DNA from: an uncultured Flavobacteriales bacterium
GTDB taxonomy: Bacteria > Bacteroidota > Bacteroidia > Flavobacteriales > Schleiferiaceae
Assembly: GCA_913055685.1 (NCBI GenBank)
Contig: CAJXKC010000001.1
Span: 1,331,734 to 1,395,733, forward strand
DNA: 64,000 nucleotides
Direction: 5' to 3'
Shown piece by piece: positions 57,233-64,000 of this stretch. The notes under the pieces were generated by a model that had not been told where the DNA came from, did not search any database, and worked only from the letters and a program-made list of their open reading frames with translations. The translations under genes and the position numbers were made by a program. Every line of letters starts with the position of its first letter. The first letter of the stretch is position 1.

Positions 57233-57862
57233 TTATTTTTTCTTGTTGTTCGACTTGCGTTTAGAACGATTGTTACGCTTCTTCTTGTTGTTATTGTTGT
57301 GATGGTGATTCTGCATGAGTTCTCTTTTTTCGGATAAACTTAGATCCGAAATATCCAGCTTTCCATCCGACATCTGTTTGAGGTTATCCAAGATAACTTG
57401 ATCCTCAACATGGTCTTTATTCCACATTAGATAATGCTTCTTCATCACATTGGCCACCGATTCGGTTAGGGCCTTTTTCTCTTCCCCTTCGGGAAGTTGC
57501 ATGGCATAATCTATCATCTTCTTAACGACATTGCCATAGTGACGGTTTCTGCGACTAGTTGCAGGGTACTCCACCGCCTTCGGTTTTTCCAATAAGCTTT
57601 CGGGAGCGGGAGGAGGATAGGGGGCATCGACCTCCAATTTGAAGTCCGACATAATATATAAGTGATCCCAAAGCTTGTGTTCGGGATCATCATCGGTTTC
57701 ATAAACCTGTGGATTTAAATTGGCAATAATGGCAATTAAATTGCGGGCTTGCTTATTGCGTTCTTCTCTATCCTCAATTGTTAAAAGATAATCGACCATC
57801 TTCTGAACATTACGCCCGTACTCGGGAATAATCATGCGTGGTCTACTCGTATTGTACTCCAT
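57233..57862 (-). CDS. DUF4290 domain protein
   Basis: This 209-residue protein opens with YNTSRPRMIIPEYGRNVQKM, the DUF4290 family start of Bacteroidota, and contains a second related half (SRRNRHYGNVVKKMIDYAMQ near 115). The last 25 residues are rich in His, Asn, Lys and Arg (NHHHNNNNKKKRNNR), a basic tail that may bind RNA or acidic surfaces. The function is unknown. It is six bases before murA, so it is probably co-transcribed with it. Confidence 0.9.
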   Translation of the reverse strand: MEYNTSRPRMIIPEYGRNVQKMVDYLLTIEDREERNKQARNLIAIIANLNPQVYETDDDPEHKLWDHLYIMSDFKLEVDAPYPPPAPESLLEKPKAVEYPATSRRNRHYGNVVKKMIDYAMQLPEGEEKKALTESVANVMKKHYLMWNKDHVEDQVILDNLKQMSDGKLDISDLSLSEKRELMQNHHHNNNNKKKRNNRSKRKSNNKKK

Positions 57863-57952
57863 AATATATATAGGACCGAAATCCTTCTTTCGATTCGCTA
57901 AGAAACTAAAAATATGGCAAGACTGCCAGATTGCGTGTTATTTATCACCTTA

Positions 57953-60328
57953 CTAGAGTTTTTCCAGCTTGGCGAATTTCAATAGGAGTTTTTTCTCTCC
58001 AATATTTTCAAATTGGATAATCGCCTTCTTATTTGCTCCAGTTCCTTCCATTTCACTAATCTGACCCAAGCCAAAACGGGGGTGCTTTACCCTCTGACCC
58101 ACTTGAAGGTCGGCATGAATTTCGAAATTACCAGCATGTGAGGCGCTGGAGCTGTCTAATTTTTTAAAGCCTTGGGGAGCCGCAGCAGATCTTCGCGTAG
58201 CGCCTCCTTGTGGCTTGGGACTGCGCCTTCCGGCGGATGAAGGTTTGCGATGCGAGCCATAACTCGAGTTTCCAGAGCGTTCATTACCAGACGGACTGGT
58301 GCTACCTCGTTTAAAGCCGTGAATTTCTTCTGGGCTAAGGAAGGGACTAAATTCGGGTACAGACTGACTCAAGTATTTCTCGTCAATTTCTTCGAGGAAA
58401 CGTGAAGGTTCACAGTCTATTAATTTACCCCAGCGATAGCGCATTTGGGTATAAGTTAAATAGGCCTGTTTTTCGGCTCGGGTAAGGGCAACGTAAAACA
58501 ATCGCCGTTCTTCTTCAAGATCGGCTCGGCTATTAACGGTAAGCATACTGGGAAATAAGTTTTCCTCCATACCCACAATAAAAACTACTGGAAACTCCAA
58601 TCCTTTTGCTAGGTGAATGGTCATCAGGGAAACCTTGTTCCGGTCATTGGGGTCGTCCTTATCTTGATCGGTCAGCAAGGCTACGTCTTGCATAAATCCT
58701 TCTAGTTTAGGATTGCCGTTTTCAATTTCAGCCTGACCTTCAACAAATTCCTTAACCGAATTGAGTAACTCTTCAATGTTCTCAACTCTGCTAACCCCTT
58801 CTGGAGTTTTATCTTCGGTAAGGTTTCGCATTAAACCAGAAGTCTTGGAAATCTGATTTACCACTTCAAAGGCATCCTCGCGTTCGGCAAGAATGCGATA
58901 GGAATCTATTTTGGTAACAAAGTCTTTTAGCTTATTGCTTGCACCTCGGTTTAAGCCCAGATCGGGGTAGAAGTCGATATTATGCAGGATGTCCCACATC
59001 GCTTTCCCTTCTTGATTAGCTTTAACCGTAATCTTTTCCACGGTGGTGTCGCCAATGCCTCGCTTGGGGTAATTAATTACCCGGCGTAAGGCCTCTTCGT
59101 CCTTAGGGTTAATCGAAAGACGGCAATAAGCTAGTAAATCTTTTACCTCCTTGCGTTGGTAAAATGAAAGTCCGCCATAAATGCGGTAGGGAATATTCTT
59201 GCGCCTTAAATTATCCTCCATGGCCCTACTCTGGGCATTGGTTCGGTAAAGGATAGCGAATTGCGAATAATCCAAATGATCATTCATTTGCTTGTCGAAG
59301 ATGGTACGTGCTACATAAGCACCTTCATCGGAGTCGCTTACCGTTTTGTGGATGACTATTTTCTCGCCCCCATCATTTTCGGTGAATACATTTTTAGGCA
59401 GCTGATTTTTGTTCTTTGCGATTAAGCTATTGGCCGCTCCAACAATGTTCTTTGTGCTGCGGTAATTTTGTTCCAGCTTATATACCTGCACATCATCATA
59501 GTCGCGCTGGAAGTTTAAAATGTTCTGAATATTAGCTCCGCGGAAAGCGTATATACTTTGGGCGTCGTCCCCAACCACACAAATATTTTGAAAACGGTTG
59601 GCGAGGGCCTTTACGATTAGATACTGTGCGTGGTTGGTATCCTGATACTCATCAACTAATATGTAGCGGAATCGGTCTTGGTACTTTGCCAAAACCTCAG
59701 GGAAATTTTTTAGAATTAGATAGGTGTTTAAGAGGATGTCGTCGAAGTCCATTGCGCCCGCTCGGAAGTTCTTCTCATTGTAGGCATTAAAGATGTCTCC
59801 CAATTGCGGCATCCGTGCTGCGGCATCCTGTTCTTGTAAATCGGGTGAATTAAAATACTCCCTTGGCGTGATTAAACCATTTTTAAAAGAAGAGATGCGT
59901 CGTGCTACATTACCTACCTTATAAATGTCTTTATCCAGATTTAACTCCTTGATGACATTGGAAATGGATTTTTTAGAATCCTCAGCGTCGTAGATAGTGA
60001 AGTTCGAAGGATAGCCTAATAGCTGACCTTCTACACGAAGGATGCGAGCGAAAACCGAGTGAAAGGTACCCATCCAGATGTTTTTAGCTTCTGAAGCACC
60101 TACAATGGTGCCGATCCGCTCCTTCATCTCGCGAGCCGCCTTATTGGTAAAGGTGAGCGATAGGATATTAAAGGGGTCTACACTTTTCTCGGCCATCAGG
60201 TAGGCGATACGCATGGTGAGCACTCGGGTCTTTCCTGAGCCTGCACCAGCAATTACCATTATAGGTCCGTCCGTCGCTTCAACCGCTGCTTTTTGAGCAG
60301 GGTTTAATCCTTCCAAAAAATTACTCAC
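57953..60328 (-). CDS. UvrD/PcrA-family 3'-5' DNA helicase
   Basis: This 791-residue superfamily 1 helicase has Walker A GAGSGKT (28-34), motif II region FRYILVDEYQDTNHAQY, QNYRST, and the C-terminal motifs VSLMTIHLAKGLEFPVVF and LFYVALTRAEK. The last 120 residues are Ser/Gly-rich then end in a short domain (VGQRVKHPRFGLGQI) like the PcrA C-terminal tudor domain that contacts RNA polymerase. It unwinds DNA in nucleotide excision and mismatch repair. Confidence 0.95.
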   Translation of the reverse strand: MSNFLEGLNPAQKAAVEATDGPIMVIAGAGSGKTRVLTMRIAYLMAEKSVDPFNILSLTFTNKAAREMKERIGTIVGASEAKNIWMGTFHSVFARILRVEGQLLGYPSNFTIYDAEDSKKSISNVIKELNLDKDIYKVGNVARRISSFKNGLITPREYFNSPDLQEQDAAARMPQLGDIFNAYNEKNFRAGAMDFDDILLNTYLILKNFPEVLAKYQDRFRYILVDEYQDTNHAQYLIVKALANRFQNICVVGDDAQSIYAFRGANIQNILNFQRDYDDVQVYKLEQNYRSTKNIVGAANSLIAKNKNQLPKNVFTENDGGEKIVIHKTVSDSDEGAYVARTIFDKQMNDHLDYSQFAILYRTNAQSRAMEDNLRRKNIPYRIYGGLSFYQRKEVKDLLAYCRLSINPKDEEALRRVINYPKRGIGDTTVEKITVKANQEGKAMWDILHNIDFYPDLGLNRGASNKLKDFVTKIDSYRILAEREDAFEVVNQISKTSGLMRNLTEDKTPEGVSRVENIEELLNSVKEFVEGQAEIENGNPKLEGFMQDVALLTDQDKDDPNDRNKVSLMTIHLAKGLEFPVVFIVGMEENLFPSMLTVNSRADLEEERRLFYVALTRAEKQAYLTYTQMRYRWGKLIDCEPSRFLEEIDEKYLSQSVPEFSPFLSPEEIHGFKRGSTSPSGNERSGNSSYGSHRKPSSAGRRSPKPQGGATRRSAAAPQGFKKLDSSSASHAGNFEIHADLQVGQRVKHPRFGLGQISEMEGTGANKKAIIQFENIGEKKLLLKFAKLEKL

Positions 60329-60349
60329 GCTAGTCTAAAAATTAGCTTA

Positions 60350-60380
60350 CAAAGGTGGCGAGAAAATGAATAGGGGACAA
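60350..60380 (-). promoter_or_regulatory. Candidate promoter of the pcrA/uvrD-like gene
   Basis: On the minus strand TTG (60380-60378) is followed after 20 bases by CACCTTTG (60357-60350), a one-base miss to TAnnTTTG. It lies 21 bases before the helicase ATG. Confidence 0.38.
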
Positions 60381-60499
60381 GTTTATTCAAATCTAGGTCT
60401 TGCAATTCCTGAATAAAATGTTCCTATTGTTTCGATTAACATGGGGATCTTCTGTTAGATGTAGAATCAATTTCTTGATTGATCCAAGGCTCCTATTAT

Positions 60500-61156
60500 T
60501 TAGTCTAATCTTCGCGAGAAGCCGACGTAAATGGACCAGTTGTTGTAACTCAGACTTTCGCTAATTCCATCTGGTTGGATAATGTCAAAAGTATGACCCG
60601 TAACTTGAACCTGGCTGCCCATGAGAATTTTGATCTTTTCATTTAAGGGGATAAGGATATTAAAGCCCGCTTGACCCAGTAAGTTAGAAGCGAGTTCTCC
60701 GCTTTTAATGCCATTTGAGCCATTGTTAGGTTGCGTATCAATTCGTGAAAAGAATAAGGCTCCACCATAACCTAGCGCAATATTTGGTTGAAAGGCGATG
60801 CTTTTAGGGTCTTTTTGAAAGTTCATGAAAAGTCCGACAAAAAGATTGGCGCTAAATATAGAACCGGTAGGCTGACCTACAACTTCGGTGCTATTAGGAA
60901 CACTGCGTAAGATTTCCGGGAAAGTGTGAACCTGACTTTTCATAATCTGACCACTAAGAGATAAACCGACCGAACTACCTTTAAAATAGTATTGATTACC
61001 GATGCTAAGTCCCATTCCCATCCCATGCAAAGAGCTGTTGTTTTCTATCGGTGAGTATATTGAGAGGATAAAGTTGTTTTCGGTCAAAGTCTCACTTTGT
61101 GCCTTTAATAAGGAACAAGACCCTAAGAAAGCGATAAGGCAAATAATTCGCAGCAT
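60500..61156 (-). CDS. Outer-membrane beta-barrel-like protein of unknown function
   Basis: This 218-residue exported protein has a signal peptide (LRIICLIAFLGSCSLLKAQ). The mature part is made of alternating hydrophobic/polar strands (GMGMGLSIGNQYYFKG, FSANLFVGLFMNFQ, NIALGYGGALFF) and ends in NWSIYVGFSRRLD, which fits an OmpX/OmpW-like outer-membrane beta-barrel of about eight strands. No specific family or ligand can be named. It lies 352 bases upstream of rpsL and is divergent from it. Confidence 0.65.
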   Translation of the reverse strand: MLRIICLIAFLGSCSLLKAQSETLTENNFILSIYSPIENNSSLHGMGMGLSIGNQYYFKGSSVGLSLSGQIMKSQVHTFPEILRSVPNSTEVVGQPTGSIFSANLFVGLFMNFQKDPKSIAFQPNIALGYGGALFFSRIDTQPNNGSNGIKSGELASNLLGQAGFNILIPLNEKIKILMGSQVQVTGHTFDIIQPDGISESLSYNNWSIYVGFSRRLD

Positions 61157-61424
61157 AGCTTTAATCGTTTTGGTTAGGCTCTCAAATTAGGAAACCCTCG
61201 GACTTTAGACAATTAATAAACATTTAATGAAGTAAGTTGCTAGGGTTTTCTCTAATCTTGCAGCTACGGCATCAAAAAAGCTTTTGCGAATTATAGTTTT
61301 TCGCCATCTGTATTTCTTTGGCGAGTATGGAGTTTTTAGGCCTTAAAAATTAGCTTAACGCAAGATTCTCTTTCCCAGTGATTAAGCCTTCGCTAAAATT
61401 CCTAAAACATTTTTTTTCAAGGCC
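61157..61424. other. Non-coding interval before the str promoter
   Basis: This AT-rich interval between the OMP-like gene and the rpsL promoter has no ORF of note, no tRNA cloverleaf, no obvious riboswitch and no terminator. It should contain the minus-strand promoter of the OMP-like gene, but I could not find a clear TAnnTTTG match there. Confidence 0.6.
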
Positions 61425-61454
61425 TTGTCACATTACTGAATTGTTCTACATTTG
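61425..61454 (+). promoter_or_regulatory. Consensus Bacteroidota promoter of the str operon
   Basis: TTG (61425-61427), a 19-base spacer and TACATTTG (61447-61454) match the Bacteroidota sigma factor consensus TTG-N19-TAnnTTTG exactly. Transcription should begin about 61458-61461, giving a leader of about 50 bases before rpsL. Confidence 0.9.
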
Positions 61455-61458
61455 CAGT

Positions 61459-61474
61459 CCCCAAAAAAGCGGGG
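61459..61474 (+). promoter_or_regulatory. Hairpin at the 5' end of the rpsL leader
   Basis: CCCC (61459-61462) and GGGG (61471-61474) enclose an eight-base loop. The stem sits at or next to the predicted start site, so the mRNA would begin with a hairpin, possibly to protect it from decay. This is an inference from position. Confidence 0.45.
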
Positions 61475-61508
61475 TTTATATTTTATTAATAGCTATATAT
61501 AAAGGTGT

Positions 61509-61889
61509 ATGCCAACGATTCAGCAACTAGTACGGAAAGGTCGTACTAAGATTACTAAGAAGAGTAAGTCTGCCGCATTGCAGTCTTCACCACAGCGTCG
61601 TGGAGTATGTACGCGTGTGTATACCACCACTCCAAAGAAGCCTAACTCAGCCATGCGTAAGGTAGCGAGGGTGCGTTTAACCAATGGAAATGAGGTGAAC
61701 GCCTACATTCCTGGAGAAGGTCACAACTTACAAGAACACAGTATCGTATTGGTACGTGGTGGTCGTGTAAAAGACTTACCAGGTGTGCGTTATCACATCG
61801 TGCGTGGAGCACTTGATACCGCTGGTGTAAATGGTCGTATGCAACGTCGTTCTAAGTACGGAGCCAAACGTCCAAAAGACAAAAAATAA
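61509..61889 (+). CDS. rpsL: Ribosomal protein uS12
   Basis: This 126-residue decoding-centre protein has the invariant [18 protein letters not shown] and [11 protein letters not shown] segments. The two lysines in KKPNSA and the PGVRYH region correspond to the positions where streptomycin-resistance changes occur; the wild-type residues are seen. An AAAGG element lies just before the ATG. It heads the str operon with rpsG and fusA behind a consensus promoter. Confidence 0.99.
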   Translation: MPTIQQLVRKGRTKITKKSKSAALQSSPQRRGVCTRVYTTTPKKPNSAMRKVARVRLTNGNEVNAYIPGEGHNLQEHSIVLVRGGRVKDLPGVRYHIVRGALDTAGVNGRMQRRSKYGAKRPKDKK

Positions 61890-61911
61890 TCTTTAAAGGA
61901 GAAAAAGTCTC

Positions 61912-62385
61912 ATGAGAAAGGCAAGAGCTAAAAAAAGACCATTGTTACCAGATCCACGTTTCGGTGAAACTTTGGTAACTCGTTTTGTAAATATGATGAT
62001 GCTAGACGGTAAGAAGTCTGTTTCTTACCGCATTTTCTACGATGCCGTTGATATCGTGTCTGAAAAGACTGGAGAAGGAAACGGTTTAGAATTGTGGAAA
62101 GAGGCACTAAATAATGTGATGCCCCACGTAGAGGTTCGTTCTAAGCGTGTAGGTGGTGCCACTTTCCAAATTCCAATTCAAATCCGTCCAGACCGCAAGG
62201 TGTCTGTTGCTATGAAGTGGCTTATCCTTTACGCTCGTAAGCGTAATGAGAAGTCTATGGCCCAGCGTTTAGCTTCTGAAATTATGGCTGCTGCCAAGGA
62301 AGAAGGTGCGGCGGTTAAGAAGCGTATGGATACTCATAAAATGGCAGAGGCTAATAAAGCATTTGCTCACTTTGGTCGATTCTAA
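61912..62385 (+). CDS. rpsG: Ribosomal protein uS7
   Basis: This 157-residue protein nucleates folding of the 3' domain of 16S rRNA. It starts [18 protein letters not shown] and has the conserved [17 protein letters not shown] segment, with the HFGRF C terminus typical of the family. It is 22 bases after rpsL, with a strong AAAGGAG site twelve bases before the ATG, rare in this window and a sign of high expression. Confidence 0.99.
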   Translation: MRKARAKKRPLLPDPRFGETLVTRFVNMMMLDGKKSVSYRIFYDAVDIVSEKTGEGNGLELWKEALNNVMPHVEVRSKRVGGATFQIPIQIRPDRKVSVAMKWLILYARKRNEKSMAQRLASEIMAAAKEEGAAVKKRMDTHKMAEANKAFAHFGRF

Positions 62386-62409
62386 ATTCCCTAAACGGAC
62401 AATAAAATC

Positions 62410-64000
62410 ATGGCAAAAAGAGATTTAAAATTCACTCGTAACATCGGTATCGCTGCGCACATTGATGCAGGTAAGACTACCACTACTGAGCGTATCCTAT
62501 ATTACGGTGGTGTTAGCCACAAGATTGGTGAGGTGCACGATGGTGCTGCCACTATGGACTGGATGGAGCAAGAGCAAGAGCGTGGTATTACCATTACTTC
62601 TGCTGCTACTACCCTAAGTTGGCCTTACCGTGGTGACAACTACCACATTAACATTATTGATACTCCCGGACACGTTGATTTTACCGTTGAGGTAAACCGT
62701 TCATTACGTGTGTTAGACGGATTAGTATTCTTATTCTCTGCAGTGGATGGCGTTGAGCCTCAGTCAGAGACTAACTGGCGTTTAGCAAACAACTATAATG
62801 TACCTCGTATCGGTTTCGTAAATAAAATGGACCGTCAGGGTGCTGACTTCTTAAACGTATGTGCTCAGGTAAAAGAAATGTTAGGTTCTCATGCCTTACC
62901 TCTTCAGTTACCTATCGGAGCAGAAGCAGACTTTAAAGGAGTAGTTGACCTTATTAACTTCCGCGGTATCGTTTGGAACGAGGAAGACATGGGTATGACT
63001 TTCAATGAAGTTGAAATTCCTGCCGACATGTTAGACGAGGCTACTGAATACCGTGAGAAATTATTGGAAGCGGTAGCAGAGTTCGACGATACTTTAATGG
63101 AAAAGTATTTCGAGGATCCAGAATCATTGACCGAGCGTGAAATCTTAGATGCCCTACGTGAAGCGACTATCGCTAACAAAGTGGTTCCTATGATGTGTGG
63201 TTCTGCCTTTAAAAACAAAGGTGTACAGGCCATGCTTGATATGGTAATGGAATTGATGCCAGCTCCAGTTGATATTGACGCGATTGTTGGTACTAATCCA
63301 GATACTGGTGAAGAAGAAAAGCGTAAGCCTAACTACGACGAGCCATTTAGTGCTTTAGCATTTAAAATTGCTACCGACCCATTCGTAGGTCGTCTTTGTT
63401 TCACCCGTGCTTATTCTGGTGTTTTACCTTCAGGTTCTTACGTGAAGAATACTCGTACTGGTAAAAAAGAGCGTATCTCACGTATCTTCCAAATGCACTC
63501 TAACAAGCAGAATCAGATTGATCAGTTAGGTGCTGGTGATATCGGTGCTTTAGTTGGCTTTAAAGACATCAAAACTGGTGATACTTTATGTGCTGAGAAT
63601 GCCCCTATCGTTTTAGAGTCTATGGACTTCCCAGAGCCAGTAATTGGTTTAGCGGTAGAGCCTAAATCTAAAGCTGACGTGGATAAACTAGGTATGGCTC
63701 TAGCTAAATTGGCAGAAGAGGATCCAACCTTCCAAGTTCACACCGACGAGGATACAGGTCAGACTGTTATCTCTGGTATGGGTGAGTTACACTTAGATAT
63801 TATCGTTGACCGTTTGAAGCGTGAATTCAAGGTTGAGGTAAATCAAGGTGCACCTCAGGTATCTTACAAAGAGGCCATCAACGGTACTGTAGATCACCGC
63901 GAGGTGTACAAGAAGCAGACTGGTGGTCGTGGTAAGTTTGCTGATATTATTGTTACTATCGAACCAAGTGACTCAGAAGAGCCAGGTTTAGTATTCGTTA
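62410..64000 (+). CDS. fusA: Elongation factor G, N-terminal 530 residues (runs off the window)
   Basis: This translation GTPase drives ribosome translocation. The visible part begins [20 protein letters not shown] with G1 [12 protein letters not shown], switch I region [12 protein letters not shown]3 DTPGHVDF, G4 NKMD and G5 GSAFKNKG, then domain II and the start of domain III/IV ([16 protein letters not shown]). The open frame continues to base 64000 without a stop. It is the third gene of the str operon, 24 bases after rpsG. Codon choice in this operon is strongly biased compared with neighbours, as expected for high expression. Confidence 0.98.
   Translation, partial: MAKRDLKFTRNIGIAAHIDAGKTTTTERILYYGGVSHKIGEVHDGAATMDWMEQEQERGITITSAATTLSWPYRGDNYHINIIDTPGHVDFTVEVNRSLRVLDGLVFLFSAVDGVEPQSETNWRLANNYNVPRIGFVNKMDRQGADFLNVCAQVKEMLGSHALPLQLPIGAEADFKGVVDLINFRGIVWNEEDMGMTFNEVEIPADMLDEATEYREKLLEAVAEFDDTLMEKYFEDPESLTEREILDALREATIANKVVPMMCGSAFKNKGVQAMLDMVMELMPAPVDIDAIVGTNPDTGEEEKRKPNYDEPFSALAFKIATDPFVGRLCFTRAYSGVLPSGSYVKNTRTGKKERISRIFQMHSNKQNQIDQLGAGDIGALVGFKDIKTGDTLCAENAPIVLESMDFPEPVIGLAVEPKSKADVDKLGMALAKLAEEDPTFQVHTDEDTGQTVISGMGELHLDIIVDRLKREFKVEVNQGAPQVSYKEAINGTVDHREVYKKQTGGRGKFADIIVTIEPSDSEEPGLVFV

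Noticed and set aside
61157..61508. tRNA or riboswitch in the long gap before rpsL
   Set aside because: No cloverleaf, acceptor stem or known riboswitch core could be traced; only the promoter and a small hairpin stand out.

Overview
The window looks like a chromosomal segment of a Bacteroidota bacterium, most likely a marine member of the Flavobacteriales. The pointers are a secreted protein with a type IX secretion (Por) sorting tail, TAnnTTTG-type promoters, few Shine-Dalgarno sites, a DUF4290 protein, a Wzm/Wzt-type exporter, two sulfotransferases and a DnaJ of the type I associate with Flavobacteriia. No insertion sequences, phage genes, CRISPR arrays, tRNA or rRNA genes were seen. The genus is not determined.

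Layout. 1-6900: an acetate/propionate activation operon in which a CrbS-like symporter-histidine kinase and a stand-alone receiver precede PrpE-type and Acs acyl-CoA synthetases, closed by a terminator. 7000-9270: a likely copper module of a small Cys-motif protein, an MbnP-like lipoprotein and an MbnH-like diheme protein. 9300-18400: mixed housekeeping (thioesterase, Dps, peptide permease, DPP IV, FAD-linked dehydrogenase, receiver, aminotransferase, VTT membrane protein), with an inverted pair of purine/pyrimidine repeat tracts near 9690-9927. 18500-23670: surface-polysaccharide genes (O-antigen ligase, two GT2 enzymes, two divergent sulfotransferases). 23660-28350: a tightly packed minus-strand block in which a beta-helix lipoprotein and a diheme cytochrome lipoprotein, a recurrent pair of unknown function, are followed by a membrane protein, a secreted protein, an amidase and a DinB/YfiT protein. 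28470-30760: an exported KatG. 30900-32850: polysaccharide ABC exporter. 32900-42770: T9SS cargo, RecG, a GPPGP lipoprotein, an ATP-grasp enzyme, an M1 peptidase and a polyprenyl-phosphate sugar transferase. 42800-48000: an operon with MATE, BioY, two glycosyltransferases, a CDF transporter and a DUF2892 protein.

48370-55230 is a minus-strand stress operon, grpE-dnaJ-ABC ATPase-ABC permease-MscS-Ppx/GppA-NtrC-like regulator, with almost no spacing between genes. DnaJ keeps only half of its usual zinc-finger cysteines, and the regulator lacks a DNA-binding domain and carries GAFTSA instead of GAFTGA. 55360-60330 holds a TlpA-like thioredoxin, MurA with Asp at the usual catalytic Cys position, DUF4290 and a PcrA/UvrD helicase. 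From 61425 the str operon (rpsL, rpsG, fusA) starts from a textbook TTG-N19-TAnnTTTG promoter and runs off the window.

Several starts were moved inward to ATG codons that fit the families (thioesterase, sulfotransferase, amidase, RecG, GPPGP lipoprotein, sugar transferase, CDF, DUF1972 glycosyltransferase, Ppx). The MATE gene has no ordinary start codon upstream of its conserved N-terminus. No wholly new system can be proven from sequence alone. The best candidates for follow-up are the beta-helix/diheme lipoprotein block, the stress operon with its HTH-less sigma-54 regulator, and the MbnP/MbnH module.
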